A stretch of DNA of 64,000 nt from Acanthosepion pharaonis (Eukaryota > Mollusca > Cephalopoda > Sepiida > Sepiidae): contig CAHIKZ030000840.1 of the NCBI GenBank assembly GCA_903632075.3, forward strand, positions 815,001 through 879,000, written 5' to 3'. Below are positions 24,051 to 34,699 of the stretch, in pieces. Every line of letters starts with the position of its first letter. The stretch's first letter is position 1. A program made the translations under genes and the position numbers. The notes below the pieces were generated by a model, which was given only the letters and a program-made list of their open reading frames with translations, had not been told where the DNA came from and did no database searches.

Positions 24051-24670
24051 TGTTTTTATTAGCATCATGCTGACATTTTTAAATATAGAATTTAAATATT
24101 TCTTCTTCAAGTGTTGTGCTGAACTGATTCGCACCAGAGAAGAGCGATATTAAATATTTTACACATTTTAAAATTCCGTCCCCGAAAGATATTTCATGTG
24201 GGCTGACGTTTATTTTTATTTTTTTATCTTTTGCTTTATATAATTCAAGTTTTTCTTTATAAAGCGTGTTCCAATAAATTGACCTGATTTTAAATGTTAA
24301 TTAAGTTTAAGCGTCTAACGATTTTCTTCATTTTCTTTCAGATTTGGCGGACATTTGGGTGATTTTTCACACATAATTGCCATGACTTAAATAGTAAGAT
24401 CCAATAGAGAAATAAATAAATTTTCACCAATAACACTCATTTATTTACAGCTGACCTTGATCCATCTTAATGAAACACCCTTATATATAATGCGTCTTAA
24501 TGATACACCCTTTAGTTCGAATTTTAGTATTATCTACTAATATTTCATATGCTAATAACTATTTTGGTTGTAATATGTGATATATCGACTGCTGTACGTA
24601 TTACACGGATTCCCCAACTTATTTCACTGGTATAAAATACGCGTGTGTATTTATACTTTGCTTTGATATA
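24051..24670. other. AT-rich spacer with possible mariner scrap
   Basis: Two related strings (taatgaaacaccctta near 24468 and taatgatacacccttt near 24497) suggest short direct-repeat debris. No domain is readable. Confidence 0.3.
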
Positions 24671-24671
24671 A

Positions 24672-25042
24672 TAGGAGTAGACAGGTTCGCCTGTCGTCCG
24701 GTTCACACTCCTCTCCAGTCTTTTGAACTGGAGGTTTATCCCTTGATTCCTGTTTAGAATTGGGTTTCCGGTTGCTTCTAAATTCTCCTTCAACTGTATA
24801 CTTCCAACGCCTCCGGCTAAACTCTGAAATTTTATTTACATTTTTTCCCAAAACAAGTATAGGCCCACCCATCACCCAATTCGCACTCCTATACCATCTT
24901 TTGAACAGGAGTGGAGGTTTATCCCCCCCCCCTTAGTTCCCGATTTAGAATTGGTTTCTGCTTTCTTCTAAAGATTTTCTATTCTCTTTCACTCCCAGTA
25001 ATCCATGGCATCTTTGTGGTATTATCGCCTTGCTTGGGGTGA

Positions 25043-25045
<3 letters not shown>
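24672..25045 (+). repeat. Duplicated LINE 3'-UTR-like segment
   Basis: 'ttcacactcctctccagtcttttgaac' to 'tttagaattgg.tttc' occurs at about 24700-24785 and again at about 24885-24960, and once more at 36205-36290. The segment ends in GCTTGGGGTGAATAAATA before (AT)n, which matches the LINE tails at 16330 and 36290. Confidence 0.7.
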
Positions 25046-25073
<28 letters not shown>

Positions 25074-25131
25074 ATAAATTATATATATATACAATAAATT
25101 ATATATATATGTAAATTATTATATATATAAT

Positions 25132-25176
<45 letters not shown>
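25045..25176. repeat. (AT)n/TAATAAAT low complexity
   Basis: AT runs broken by AATAAATT units. Confidence 0.9.
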
Positions 25177-25178
<2 letters not shown>

Positions 25179-25359
25179 AATTTTCTGATTTCTTTTTTGA
25201 ATTTATAGGTCTGATGAATTGGTTCGTAATTACGATTTCAATTTAATAAATTATAACCATGAAATATTAGTGTTTAAGCCTTTTATTATATTCTTACTCC
25301 GTCCTGGACATTGAGTTCTATCTGGATTCTATCCTCTTGGAAATTTTTACATATATTTG

Positions 25360-25361
<2 letters not shown>

Positions 25362-25454
<93 letters not shown>

Positions 25455-25510
25455 AAGTAGCAGACTGAGTATGCGTGGATAGATATGAATAGACTTCAAG
25501 AGATATATGC

Positions 25511-25572
<62 letters not shown>

Positions 25573-25658
25573 GAAAAAAGAAGCCAAGAAAGAAAGTATA
25601 GGAGAAAGAGAGAGAGAATGAAAGAAAAAGAAAGAAATTAAGTAAGTGAGTGTAGGAA

Positions 25659-25728
<70 letters not shown>

Positions 25729-25730
25729 TC
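25362..25730. repeat. (AT)(GT)n and two (GATA)n arrays
   Basis: AT then GT at 25362-25450, GATA at 25508-25571 and 25654-25730, with a purine-rich AAGAAAG stretch between. Confidence 0.95.
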
Positions 25731-25739
25731 TTTCAAACA

Positions 25740-26310
25740 TGTTTACATCAGATTTGATATTAATTACGTTTCTGTGTAAATCTTAGTAATGCGGGCGTAA
25801 TTCTCTCGCATTTTTAATTACAGACATGCATGTGTTCCTCGCCTCACATGGAGCATCCGTAAAATACGTTCAAGTCTCTTAACAAATAAACTGTATTTTA
25901 TGATCAAATCAACCGCCATTTTCCTTTCGACCCTCGCCCTCTATATATCACAATTGCCCGTCGCCGTGGCAAGTCAAGTTGAGTTAATCCGTTCGTTTCG
26001 ATTGACTGATAATCCCCGGGAGATCATTCTACTGTTTCCACTTCAGCAGTTTACTAAATCGAACATCAGAGTTAAATAAAATTGTCGCAGGGTTTCTTTT
26101 TGGGTGAAATTTTGATCATTAGTAAGGAAGGAGAGATAAACAAAGATTAAACATCTTAATAAAAAATATACACATGAAATATATACGTAAACATGAGATA
26201 CACAACACCCATGAGAAACATGAAAAAAATTCTCCTAAATATTCTAGATACACACAAATCTACTCACAGAATTGCAGATACACTGAAATATCTTGTAATT
26301 AAAACCGCAT
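25740..26310. other. Unique-looking region with weak promoter-like signs
   Basis: Less repetitive than its surroundings, with CpG-containing stretches at 25780-26030. A minus-strand YY1-like core (CCGCCATTTTCC near 25913) and a TATATATCAC box (near 25942) occur. No ORF or splice structure is evident, so this is only a candidate regulatory segment. Confidence 0.2.
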
Positions 26311-26314
26311 CGTC

Positions 26315-26360
<46 letters not shown>
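26315..26360. repeat. (AT)n microsatellite
   Basis: Uninterrupted AT run. Confidence 0.95.
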
Positions 26361-26362
<2 letters not shown>

Positions 26363-26879
26363 GTAATTAATAAGCAATAAGAATTAAGAAATACTAGCGT
26401 GACCCGTGGAATTTCCACGGACTCACTAATAGAATATTGAGTAAACAGTAAACTTTTTCTACATATATGTATGGATAAAAAAAAAACACATGGAAGCAGG
26501 AGCAATTAAAATCTCTAGATATATAATAGAATGATGTACTTAGGCAGCAAATAGTCAAATTGCGTATATTTGTGCAGGTATATTTACAAATGCATAACAT
26601 TTAACTATTAAATCTATCATTTTTTTAACATACAATACTCATAGGGTGGGAAAATAAAAAGAACATAGAGATACTTGGGAGTGGCCACCATGTGTGCAAA
26701 CATTGCCAATGCCAATCAGTCCGTGGTACCCCCTCCCAGCATAGAGCCATGCTGTTTTCCTCCGATATAAATACAAAAAATAGACCTATATATGTAAAAA
26801 AAAAACTATATAATACATACCACATATACATAGTTTCCTCTTTTGAAAGACATTCATTTAATATATATATATATATATA

Positions 26880-27178
26880 TTGCTGCTATATATGGTCTGG
26901 AGCCCCTTCTGTTTGCCTCGGGGTTCTTGATAGGCTCCAGAGGCGGATATGCAATATAATTGGCCTTGCTCTGGCATCTCGTCTACAGTCACTTTCTCAC
27001 AGACGCGTCGTCGCCTCTCTCTGTCTTTTTTTCAAATACTTTCATGGCAATTGCTCCGAGGATCTGCATTCGCTGGTTCCCAGACTTCATGAGTTCAAGC
27101 GCCCTACGAGGCTGGCATCCCACTCTCACCCTTTCTCTGTCGAAACTCCTAAATATAGCCGTCTCTTCTACTACGCAA
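26880..27178 (+). pseudogene. LINE family 2 fragment, 3' part cut off
   Basis: Sense reading gives CCYIWSGAPSVCLGVLDRLQ, RRICNIIGLALASRLQSLSH, then KYFHGNCSEDLHSLVPRLHE, FKRPTRLASHSHPFSVETPK and YSRLFYY. It stops abruptly at about 27178, where Helitron sequence begins. Preceded by a short (AT)n. Confidence 0.85.
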
Positions 27179-27632
27179 ATATGAAATTATGATATTAAAC
27201 ATATAAGTTTTACCATAACCTCCTGGTGCATCTACATAGAAACAGGAGTTTGGGGGCACCTCACCTCTCCTCTTCTTATCTACAGATTCAATCACAGCAA
27301 CCTGTTCATCAGTAAGTTTTGCAATACCTGAGTGATCAAGGTCTTCATGATGATCAAGCTGTGGTACTCCAATAGGCTCAGACAGCCCAATTGCTAAATA
27401 ATTAGTGTCATTCTCAATCAGAATTGCACCAATTGAGTACAGTTCCATGTTTTCTGTATGGTCTGCATTAAAACCTTGGTAAAAGAAATCTTCAATCATC
27501 GATTCCTTGTGAGTGGTCCACAGGTGAAAAGAATTTACAGGATTCATATACGTACACAGGGCAGCAAACATAACATGCAACTGACAGGCAGCAGTTTCTA
27601 GCAATGCATGTTCCAGTGTGTCATCGTTTGAA
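27179..27632 (-). pseudogene. Helitron helicase fragment with Walker A
   Basis: The minus strand encodes LLETAACQLHVMFAALCTYM, then FHLWTTHKESMIEDF and EPIGVPQLDHHEDLD. It ends in the P-loop NSCFYVDAPGGYGKTYMFN (GxxGxGKT-type, with Tyr where Gly/Thr is usual). This is the start of the Pif1-type helicase domain of Helitron replication proteins. The rest of the helicase is lost at the junction with the plus-strand LINE. The open frame continues into antisense LINE sequence at both ends, giving a chimeric 204-codon ORF. Confidence 0.85.
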
Positions 27633-28840
27633 AGACAAATCAACCATTCGCCCTTGCATGGAGTATTGCTGCCATATATAGTCTGGAGCCCCTTATGTTT
27701 GCTTCGAGGTACTGGATAAGATCCAGAGACGGATATGCAATGTAATTGGCCCTGTTCTGGCATCCCTCTGCAGTCACTCTCTCATAGACGTGCCATCGCC
27801 TCTCTTTGTCTTTTTTTTTAATAAATACTTTCATGGTAATTGCTCCGATGAGCTGCTTTCACTGGTTCCCAGACTCCATGAATTCAAGCGCCCTACGAGG
27901 CTGGCATCCCGCTCCCACCCTTTAACTGTTGAAACTGTTAAATGTAGCCGTCTCTTCTACTCCAATAGCTTCATACCTCGCACCTCTCGCATGTGGAACT
28001 CCCTTCCCTATTGCTGTTTCCCTGAGATCTATAATCTCCAACTATTCAAATGTAATGCCAATCGACATCTCCAGTTGCCTTGATCTATCCACTATCCTTT
28101 CCTATATCACTCCTGTCTGATCTTGCTCCAAATCCTCTTTAACCCCTTGCGTGCTAGGAGCTTCCTGCCTTGCTTAGGGTGTGTTATGGGATCTTACCCA
28201 TAATAATAATAATAATGGACTATTTCATACTTAATAAATACTGCGCCTCAGGAGTAGGCAAGGAGTCAGTTGAGTCAGTAATTTCTGGGCGACTGTTCGG
28301 TTAAACTCTCTTCCTACGGGCGGGAGGAACCCGAAGGAGGCTACGCCGAAGGGCGGAGTCTCCTTCGGGGAGGTAAAACCGGCCCAGAACCCGTTTATAC
28401 GGGTTCAAAAATGCTATTTTTGGCCGAGCCTAATGGCTCGGGGAATGCCCACGTTAAAAAGGCCTTGTGCCACATGACACCCTCGTGGGGGGGTGACTGA
28501 ATATTGTCAGTTGAGTCAGTAGTTCAAGCGAAGTCAGTAGTTCAAGCGGAGTCAGTAGTTCAAGAGTCGAGTCAGAGGCAGTCCGAAACAGAGTCACGTT
28601 CAGACAATTACTGCAAGATATTGGAATAGTGATACTGGTCGAGACTACATTGACATTGTTCTCCCTACTAAATCTGATTGTTCATACTAACACTTCTACT
28701 TCTCTGTATATATATATCCTGTTTGTAATATATCTGTGTTATTCCATACATGTGTTCGAGTTCTTCTTTATTGGTTCTACCTTGGACCATCACCGTGGTA
28801 CAAGGAACCGGACCATAACAGGGTGAAACGCTTAAAAAAA
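27633..28840 (+). pseudogene. LINE family 2 3' end, split by an LTR insertion
   Basis: Encodes YFHGNCSDELLSLVPRLHEFK, RLASRSHPLTVETVK, FIPRTSRMWNSLPYCCFPEI and FKCNANRHL between about 27820 and 28080. The 3' UTR runs GCTTAGGGTG, is interrupted at 28181/28182, and resumes GGGTGAAACGCTTAAAAAAAAA after 28820. The uninterrupted form at 16325-16341 shows the original sequence. 5'-truncated and frameshifted. Confidence 0.9.
28182..28820 (+). mobile_element. Solo LTR with 5-bp target-site duplication
   Basis: The 639-bp insert starts TGTTATGG and ends CCATAACA, an 8-bp perfect terminal inverted repeat with TG..CA ends. It is flanked by GGGTG at 28177-28181 and 28821-28825. The empty site is visible in the related LINE tail at 16330 (single GGGTGAAACGC). 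A TATA-like run lies near 28707, and a ~19-bp reiterated 'agtcagtagttcaagcg' block lies near 28515-28570. The segment 28290-28500 is much more GC-rich than the surroundings. No gag/pol is present, so recombination to a solo LTR is the simplest reading. Orientation is inferred from the TATA position. Confidence 0.85.
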
Positions 28841-29030
28841 AAGTTCATATCTCAGTCACGCTGCCTTAAACGTTGGAAAGATTTCCCCTACAGTTTGCAA
28901 ATCCTGGAAGATCACGATACCTGAAATATGCAGCCGCAACATTCGCAAATTTTTCTCTCTCAATGGCTCATATTCTACCGATCGTATTCCTCTACCTTAA
29001 TGTTCATCTTCTAGAGTGCCTATTAAACAC
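28841..29030. other. Unassigned piece between LINE tail and Helitron
   Basis: Nothing recognised. It could be non-coding debris of the Helitron into which the LINE inserted. Confidence 0.3.
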
Positions 29031-29410
29031 TTAATGCAGCGGAGTGTCAGGATACAAGTAGTTCCTTGCATCATCATCATGCTCATTTAGTTTAAACCAT
29101 GCAGTGAGGGTAATGTCATGGTTCCTCTTTGCTTGAGTAACTTGCTGAGCATTGCCTCTGTGAAAATAAACTCTTTGCTGGTCTTCAAGATGTACAGCAA
29201 GTCTGTAGACATTGTGAGATGTGTCATGTAGCTTGAACTCTGACAGTCTCCACATAGCTTTCAGTGGAGAAACATATTGGCAAGAAAGATAATTAGTAAT
29301 TTCTTAGTGATTTTTGTTCACGATCTGCTGCTGGGATGTCTCTTACTTCAACAGAAGCATGTCCTTTGTACACGTACTTGAAGATATATTTAATGCTTTT
29401 CACTGATGAA
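29031..29410 (-). pseudogene. Helitron replication-protein fragment, middle part
   Basis: The minus strand encodes YVSPLKAMWRLSEFKLHD, SHNVYRLAVHLEDQQRVYFH, then TLTAWFKLNEHDDDARNYLY. This is the conserved block between the Rep domain and the helicase of metazoan Helitrons. Upstream of it is EVRDIPAADRE, duplicated in the next fragment. Stops and frameshifts are present. Confidence 0.85.
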
Positions 29411-29515
29411 CAAATTTCAAAAGCCTGTTGAGAAACAGTGAAATAAATAGTTACAATGCCTCATCTCAGAAATAGACAGATCCTGAAGAAGGTTGAAGTG
29501 TACTTTGTGAGCTTG

Positions 29516-29965
29516 ATTCTGTCCACGATCTGCTGCTGGGATGTCTCTTACTTCAACAGAAGCATATTCATGTCCCTTTTACATGTACTTGGAGATATAT
29601 TTAATGCTTTTCACTGATGAACAAATTTCTACATTAATGTGAGCTCTGTACTTTTTCAGCGGGTAGGCATTGTGAGGTACAATGTACCTATTGTCAACTG
29701 AGTGACGTCCAACTTGAACTGTAACTCCAGCTTTGCGTTTTCTGTACAATGGATAGCCATTCAATTTCAGGAGCGTTTCATTTCTGTAGTTCTTTGCGAA
29801 TTTCTTTTGGCCCGAGCCATTTTCCATGCAAAGGGAAGAAAGATTATCTGTTCTGCAAGGACCATGTATGATGCATTTTTTTTTTTTTTTTTACTAAATC
29901 ATGCAAGACTGGATCATCATTGGCATCAGTAATTTCAGCTGTAACGATCCTATCTAAGTCATCGC
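29516..29965 (-). pseudogene. Helitron replication-protein fragment, upstream part
   Basis: From about 29960 down, the minus strand encodes DRIVTAEITDANDDPVLHDL, then (after a T-run) MENGSGQKKFAKNYRNET, LKLNGYPLYRKR, VGRHSVDNRYIVPHNAYPLK and INVEICSSVKSIKYISKY. It ends with EVRDIPAADR. The order matches the Helitron protein. About 100 bp encoding the end of this block is duplicated at 29308-29410, and the two copies are separated by a SINE-tail-like scrap (cctcatctcagaaatagacagatcctgaagaagg). Confidence 0.85.
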
Positions 29966-30129
29966 TGCCTTATCCGCTGTCCGTAGAGCCTCATACTCCC
30001 GAAAGCAGCGTCCATTTTTGGCTGCCTGTTCATAATGAATGCAGTTTATAAGCACAAAAGTATGAACCTTCACTTTTTCGTGATACCTAAGGTTTAAAAG
30101 GAATTTTAATAAATAGAAAAGATTTCTTG

Positions 30130-30191
30130 AAAAATTAAATCCTTTAGCTTTCAATTAAAGATAAAATTGAAAGCTAAAGGATTTAATTTTT
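30130..30191. repeat. Perfect 27-bp inverted repeat, 8-nt loop
   Basis: The left arm 30130-30156 and right arm 30165-30191 are exact reverse complements with the loop AAAGATAA between. The arms include TTTAGCTTTCAATT. The arrangement would fold as a perfect hairpin in RNA or extrude as a cruciform in DNA. Confidence 0.9.
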
Positions 30192-31309
30192 ACTATTTCC
30201 AGTAAGCATAATACTCTGGTCTATTTCAAATATAACTTATAGTGATTTGAATCGAATTTTTTGGTCGCTCGTAAAAACGGCCATTTTTGCATATCGAGCA
30301 AATTTGTAAACAAACGTTAATTCTCAGTTTTAAAAATTGTGTAACCACTGCCAATAACTAAAATGAGAAAACTAATTTCAAATGCGAATGAAATAAAGTC
30401 TAAAAATAATTAAATTAAACAGTAGATTTAAAATTCAGTTCAAGATGTTAAAACAACTGTAACATAAAAAAAAATAAAGAAAGAAAAAGTAAATTAAAAA
30501 CTAAAAAAATTATAAAATAGGAGTTAAATATAAAACTAATTTGAAAGGAAATTGCAAAATGACATGCAAATTAAAAAAATAAGAATTTCAAATAGAAATT
30601 TAATTAGAAAGATAAGTTAAAGTACAATTTATTTTTTCTACTAAAATATTAATAAATGCATAGAATAAATATATTTAGTGAAACATAAATTCTAAAAGTA
30701 AAACTTACTTTCAAATTTTGAAGGGATAATTTTCAAAACCTGTTGAGAAACACAGAAATAAAATGAACAAATTCCAGTCCCAAAAAGTCGAGTGGGTTTC
30801 CCCCGGTAAGGAAATTCAAAGTTTCAAGAAAAATCTAATAAGTTAAAGTAAAAATTATTTTTTCAGGAATTAGATTTTAATTAGTAAGGGGAAGACAACC
30901 CTTAAAACACGTGACCTTTTAAAGATAGTGTCATTTAGAGGCCACCCTAGAGTGTTTCTTCGAAAGTCATCCACATTTGTTGACGGCAAGAGTGAGATGG
31001 AGTGGGTGAAGGTGTTTCTTTAAAAATCACCGACAGTGAGACGCCGAATAAAGATCAATACTGAAGATTGTAACAGACGAAGTAATTAACTAAAAAAGGA
31101 ACAAGCACAATTATAATAAGATGATTCAGATGTTCGTATATATCTTTAAGGCATATTGTGGGCAAGAAAGGGGAACTAAGCGAGTAACTTACATGACGAG
31201 TAACCTCATCTAAGCTACGCTTAGAAAATCGCTTGATAGGTACGCTAAATTACATAATTTTGCTAGTATTATTTCCTAGTATTAATAGATATAATCTTTA
31301 TTTTATTTT

Positions 31310-31310
<1 letters not shown>
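30192..31310. other. AT-rich spacer, no recognised feature
   Basis: A-rich. Two related strings (gtgtttctt..aaa.tcat.c.aca near 30950 and 31010) suggest a small internal duplication. Nothing else is supportable. Confidence 0.35.
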
Positions 31311-31312
<2 letters not shown>

Positions 31313-31380
<68 letters not shown>

Positions 31381-31479
31381 GGTGTTTCAAAAATGCATTT
31401 ACAAACTTTGGGAGCGGCTTCGTCCCACCGAAACGAGGACAAAAGTCCATATACACGTATCTATCTATCTATCTATCTA

Positions 31480-31525
<46 letters not shown>

Positions 31526-31708
31526 CCTTTGGTTATATGAATAATTCCGATAATATTTATTTCAAGTAACATATTTTCAACCTTGTGCCACAATTAATTT
31601 ATATATATATTTTTAAAAAAGGTCATCTATTTTTATGGTATTTGACAGAACAGATGGTTGTAACAGTTTCGTTAAAAACTCCCCCCCAAACCGCTTCAAC
31701 CAACAACT

Positions 31709-31746
<38 letters not shown>
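31313..31746. repeat. Microsatellite cluster (CT)(AT), (CTAT)(AT), (AT)
   Basis: Runs at about 31313-31381, 31457-31521 and 31709-31746, with unique spacers. Confidence 0.9.
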
Positions 31747-31761
31747 AAGAGAAGAATGAAA

Positions 31762-31860
31762 AATTAATTTTCCTTATGTTTTACGATGTTCAACCATTGT
31801 CTTAACACTACACACAAAAGACAATGGTTGAACATACAAAAAAAATGAGGAAAATTAATT
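31762..31860. repeat. Imperfect inverted repeat, ~42-bp arms
   Basis: The left arm 31762-31803 and right arm 31818-31860 pair through AATTAATTTTCC..TATG and GATGTTCAACCATTGTCTT, with a 14-nt loop. It immediately precedes the hammerhead-like core at 31900, so both may belong to one element. Confidence 0.8.
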
Positions 31861-31899
31861 CCTTTCAATTCCTTTTAATATTATATGGAAATATCACCC

Positions 31900-31942
31900 T
31901 TTGCCTGATGAATGTCGCGAAACCGGAAACGCGTGTAGCAAA
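31900..31942 (+). ncRNA. Hammerhead-ribozyme-like motif, degraded stem II
   Basis: CTGATGA at 31905-31911 and GAAAC at 31926-31930. Stem III pairs A-U and C-G (31929 with 31936, 31930 with 31935) around a GCGT loop. The cleavage triplet is GUA. Stem I is five contiguous pairs (TTTGC at 31900-31904 with GCAAA at 31938-31942). Stem II is not well formed (only a CG/CG pair), so self-cleavage is uncertain although every core position checked is intact. Confidence 0.5.
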
Positions 31943-31989
31943 AATTTGTGTGTGTGTGTGTGTGTGTGTATGTGTGTGTGTGTGTGAAG

Positions 31990-32193
31990 AAATATACTCT
32001 TAAGGTGTGCTATATTTATGGGATAAAGTGCTCAATATCAGAGATAGAGCGTGTGTTAATTTAAAAGTTAGCAGTTGAAGTCAACACTTAGAGACGACAG
32101 GCTCTTTCATTTAGATGCAATCGGTGGCCTGACGATTGCGTCTAGTGCGAAACAGACTGTCGCCTCTAAGTTTTGACTTCAATGTTCACTTTT

Positions 32194-32222
<29 letters not shown>
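31990..32222 (+). repeat. Foldback-family copy, central palindrome present
   Basis: Starts 'ttaaggtgtgctatatttatgggataaagtgctcaatatcagagatagagcg'. It passes through two mirrored blocks (gtcaacactta..gacgacaggct and agactgtcgcctctaa.ttttgac) and ends at (AT)n. A (GT)n run (31948-31986) precedes it. Confidence 0.8.
32123..32167 (+). ncRNA. Hammerhead-ribozyme-like motif in foldback repeat
   Basis: The core CTGACGA (32129-32135) and GAAAC (32149-32153) are intact, since position 7 of the core is free to vary. Stem III pairs A152-U160 and C153-G159 around a five-base loop, and the cleavage triplet is GUC (32159-32161). Stem I begins with three pairs (GGC at 32126-32128 with GCC at 32162-32164), then a mismatch and two more pairs. 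Stem II is irregular, with a two-base bulge before G-C, C-G and two G-U pairs. Confidence 0.5.
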
Positions 32223-32223
<1 letters not shown>

Positions 32224-32224
<1 letters not shown>

Positions 32225-33145
32225 GACCAAACAAAAGGAAAACTTTTCTTCATCAACGCGTTTCATCTTGTGATGGACTTTACCAAGACATTATTAAGAC
32301 AAATGTAAGGATTTTATTTTGCGACATACATTTATAAACAAAGGTGAAAAATGTAAACTTTTCAAAATTTAAAATTTAAGAACGCTAAAATAAATTCATA
32401 AGGCTGTGAAAATCAGGATAAATTATGATGGATGCTAAATCATGTAATTTAAGAAATGGGAATTGTTATTGTTATTGTTAAATTATTTTCTTTTTAGTTT
32501 AAATATATTTACTTATTTATTTATTAATGTGATGATCATATATTATTTCATTTTAACTTGATAAATTAGTTATGTATTTTTTTTATTTTAGATATTAAAA
32601 GCTTCTGATGTAACTATTCTCTTTTAATTTTTCAAATATTTTATGGTCATGCATGTTGCCTTGGGAAAAGAGTATTTCTTTTAGGAAAGGAGATATTTGA
32701 AAAAATCTGGGGCAAAGGTTAACATTTTGGCAAGATACGACAGCGGCACTCTCAAGAACTAAGTAAATTATTTTCTCTTTTAATAAGTGAGGCATTCTTT
32801 AAACTGAAATTTTGCTTGAATTTATTTCTGTGTATGACAAATGCATTTCATAAATTGTTATGTATGATGCTTTTTGTATTCATACAGATTTGTTTTCATT
32901 TTGTCTTTATTTATATTATCTCTTTACATATATACTTTATTTATATACGGAATTTTTACAGACAAATAAACATAACCTAGCTGGTTCTCATATATATATA
33001 TATATGAGTGTTTTTTTCTCGAAAAAAGAGAAGGTATTTTGCTTTTGAAATTAAATTAATCGTTCACTCGCCAGTAATTTACAATCGCCGGAGTAGACGC
33101 ATTGAGATGCATTGAACCATATGTTTTTGTTTTAATATCCTAAAA
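32224..33145. other. AT-rich spacer, no recognised feature
   Basis: Near 32240-32275 the minus strand has GATGAAACGCGTTG, a string typical of Penelope-like termini, but its partner core is lost. Otherwise nothing recognised. Confidence 0.35.
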
Positions 33146-33148
33146 TAA

Positions 33149-33232
<84 letters not shown>

Positions 33233-33264
33233 TAGATAGATAGATTATTATATTTACCATTATT

Positions 33265-33298
<34 letters not shown>

Positions 33299-33300
33299 TA
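33149..33300. repeat. (AT)(AG)(GATA)n compound microsatellite
   Basis: AT, then GA, then GATA runs, a short spacer, then a second GATA run. Confidence 0.95.
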
Positions 33301-33665
33301 TTTTTATTATAAAAGATTATAATAAAAACATGTTGATATCGCTTCACAAAAGCTTTCATGTTTCAATACTATGATTGTCCTTCTTCAGGCGATGGTAAGT
33401 AACTGGTGATTAAAATGATTTTTAAGGAAATTTAAAAACAAAGTGTTATCTCTTTTCCAAAAGTTAAATGGGAGGACATAAGGTCAGAATTAAAAATAGA
33501 CTTGTGGGTATGTCTTGATTAACCAATTAAATGCCAGATCTACACTAAATAGAAAAGTAAGCTTAGAGGGTGGAGTTGGATGAGTTATTTTCTTCATGTC
33601 ACGATACACTGGAACATAGACAGGCCAACATTGATGATTTCGGAAAAACAGCGACAAATGTGTAT

Positions 33666-33666
33666 T

Positions 33667-33721
<55 letters not shown>
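33666..33721. repeat. (AT)n at LINE 3' terminus
   Basis: Lies at the 3' end of the antisense LINE beginning at 33723. Confidence 0.95.
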
Positions 33722-33722
<1 letters not shown>

Positions 33723-34560
33723 GGACTCTCCCGTCGGTTTCGACGTATGTGGATCTGACAGCTTAGTTGATTCAGTTATAAAAGTTTGTGCGATAATCTT
33801 AAGTGGCAATTAAGACCCACTAGTGATTTACAAAGGAGGCCACATATGGAGCAAGAGTGAGGATTGTGGGATGGGATTACTGTTATATTGGCTGACCTTT
33901 TAGATCTTGCTCTCGCTTCTTGAAGACGATTCAGACAAGCAAATTGATAACTGCTGAGTCCACTAAAACACGTTGATCTCCATCCTACTCGCTCCAAGGC
34001 TAAGCGCTCAAGGGTGTTATGTGGTATATTGACAGCTGACAAGTTGCTTTTCAGCTTGTTTTTGTATCTCAGCGATGGGCGTCCTACATTCCTGTAGCCC
34101 TGATCTAACTGGCTGTACATTAGGATCTTGGGTATCCTGTTATCAGACATTCTCAAGACATGACCAGTCCACCGTAACTGAGACTGTATGATAAAAGTCT
34201 CGATTCCTCCAATATTACACTTGTTAAACATGTTTACGTTTGAGGTCCTATCTTGAAGGTTAACTCCACAGATCGCACGCAGACAGCTTTTGTGGAAAAC
34301 ATCTAGCTGGCGTATATAGTACCTGTATAGAGTCCACAACTCTGAGACATACAAAAGGATGGCAAGTACAACAGCTCTGTAAACCCGAATTTTCGTATTC
34401 ATTCGAATACCCCGCTCATTCCACAAGCGATGGCGAAGTTTGCCGAAAGCACTGGTAGCCTTAGCAATCCGATGCATGATTTCATCATCTAAAGTTCCAC
34501 TGTAGTTGACTTTACTACCAAGATAGGTGAAAGATTTTACATAGTTCAGGGAAAGTATAT
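33723..34560 (-). pseudogene. LINE ORF2 C-terminal region with C2H2 finger
   Basis: A long open minus-strand frame runs from about 34560 to the stop at 33776. It starts NYVKSFTYLGSKVNYSGTLD, continues RIAKATSAFGKLRHRLWNER, IRVYRAVVLAILLYVSELWT, FHKSCLRAICGVNLQDRTS and LRWTGHVLRMSDNRIPK. It ends in a C2H2 zinc finger (CSICGLLCKSLVGLNCHLRLSH). This is the well-known post-palm domain of a widespread metazoan LINE family, here open over ~260 codons and so relatively young. The palm and everything upstream is cut off where the foldback repeat begins at about 34563. The 3' UTR ends in (AT)n. Confidence 0.85.
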
Positions 34561-34564
34561 ATAA

Positions 34565-34656
34565 GGAATATAGTTTTAAAGTGGACTATATTTATGGGAT
34601 AAAGTCATCAATATCACAGACAGAGCGTATGTAAGTGTAAAAATGAACATTGAAGT

Positions 34657-34699
<43 letters not shown>

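Noticed and set aside
33361..33382. Another CTGAAGA..GAAAC pair on the minus strand
   Set aside because: Spacing fits, but neither stem II nor stems I and III can be formed convincingly.
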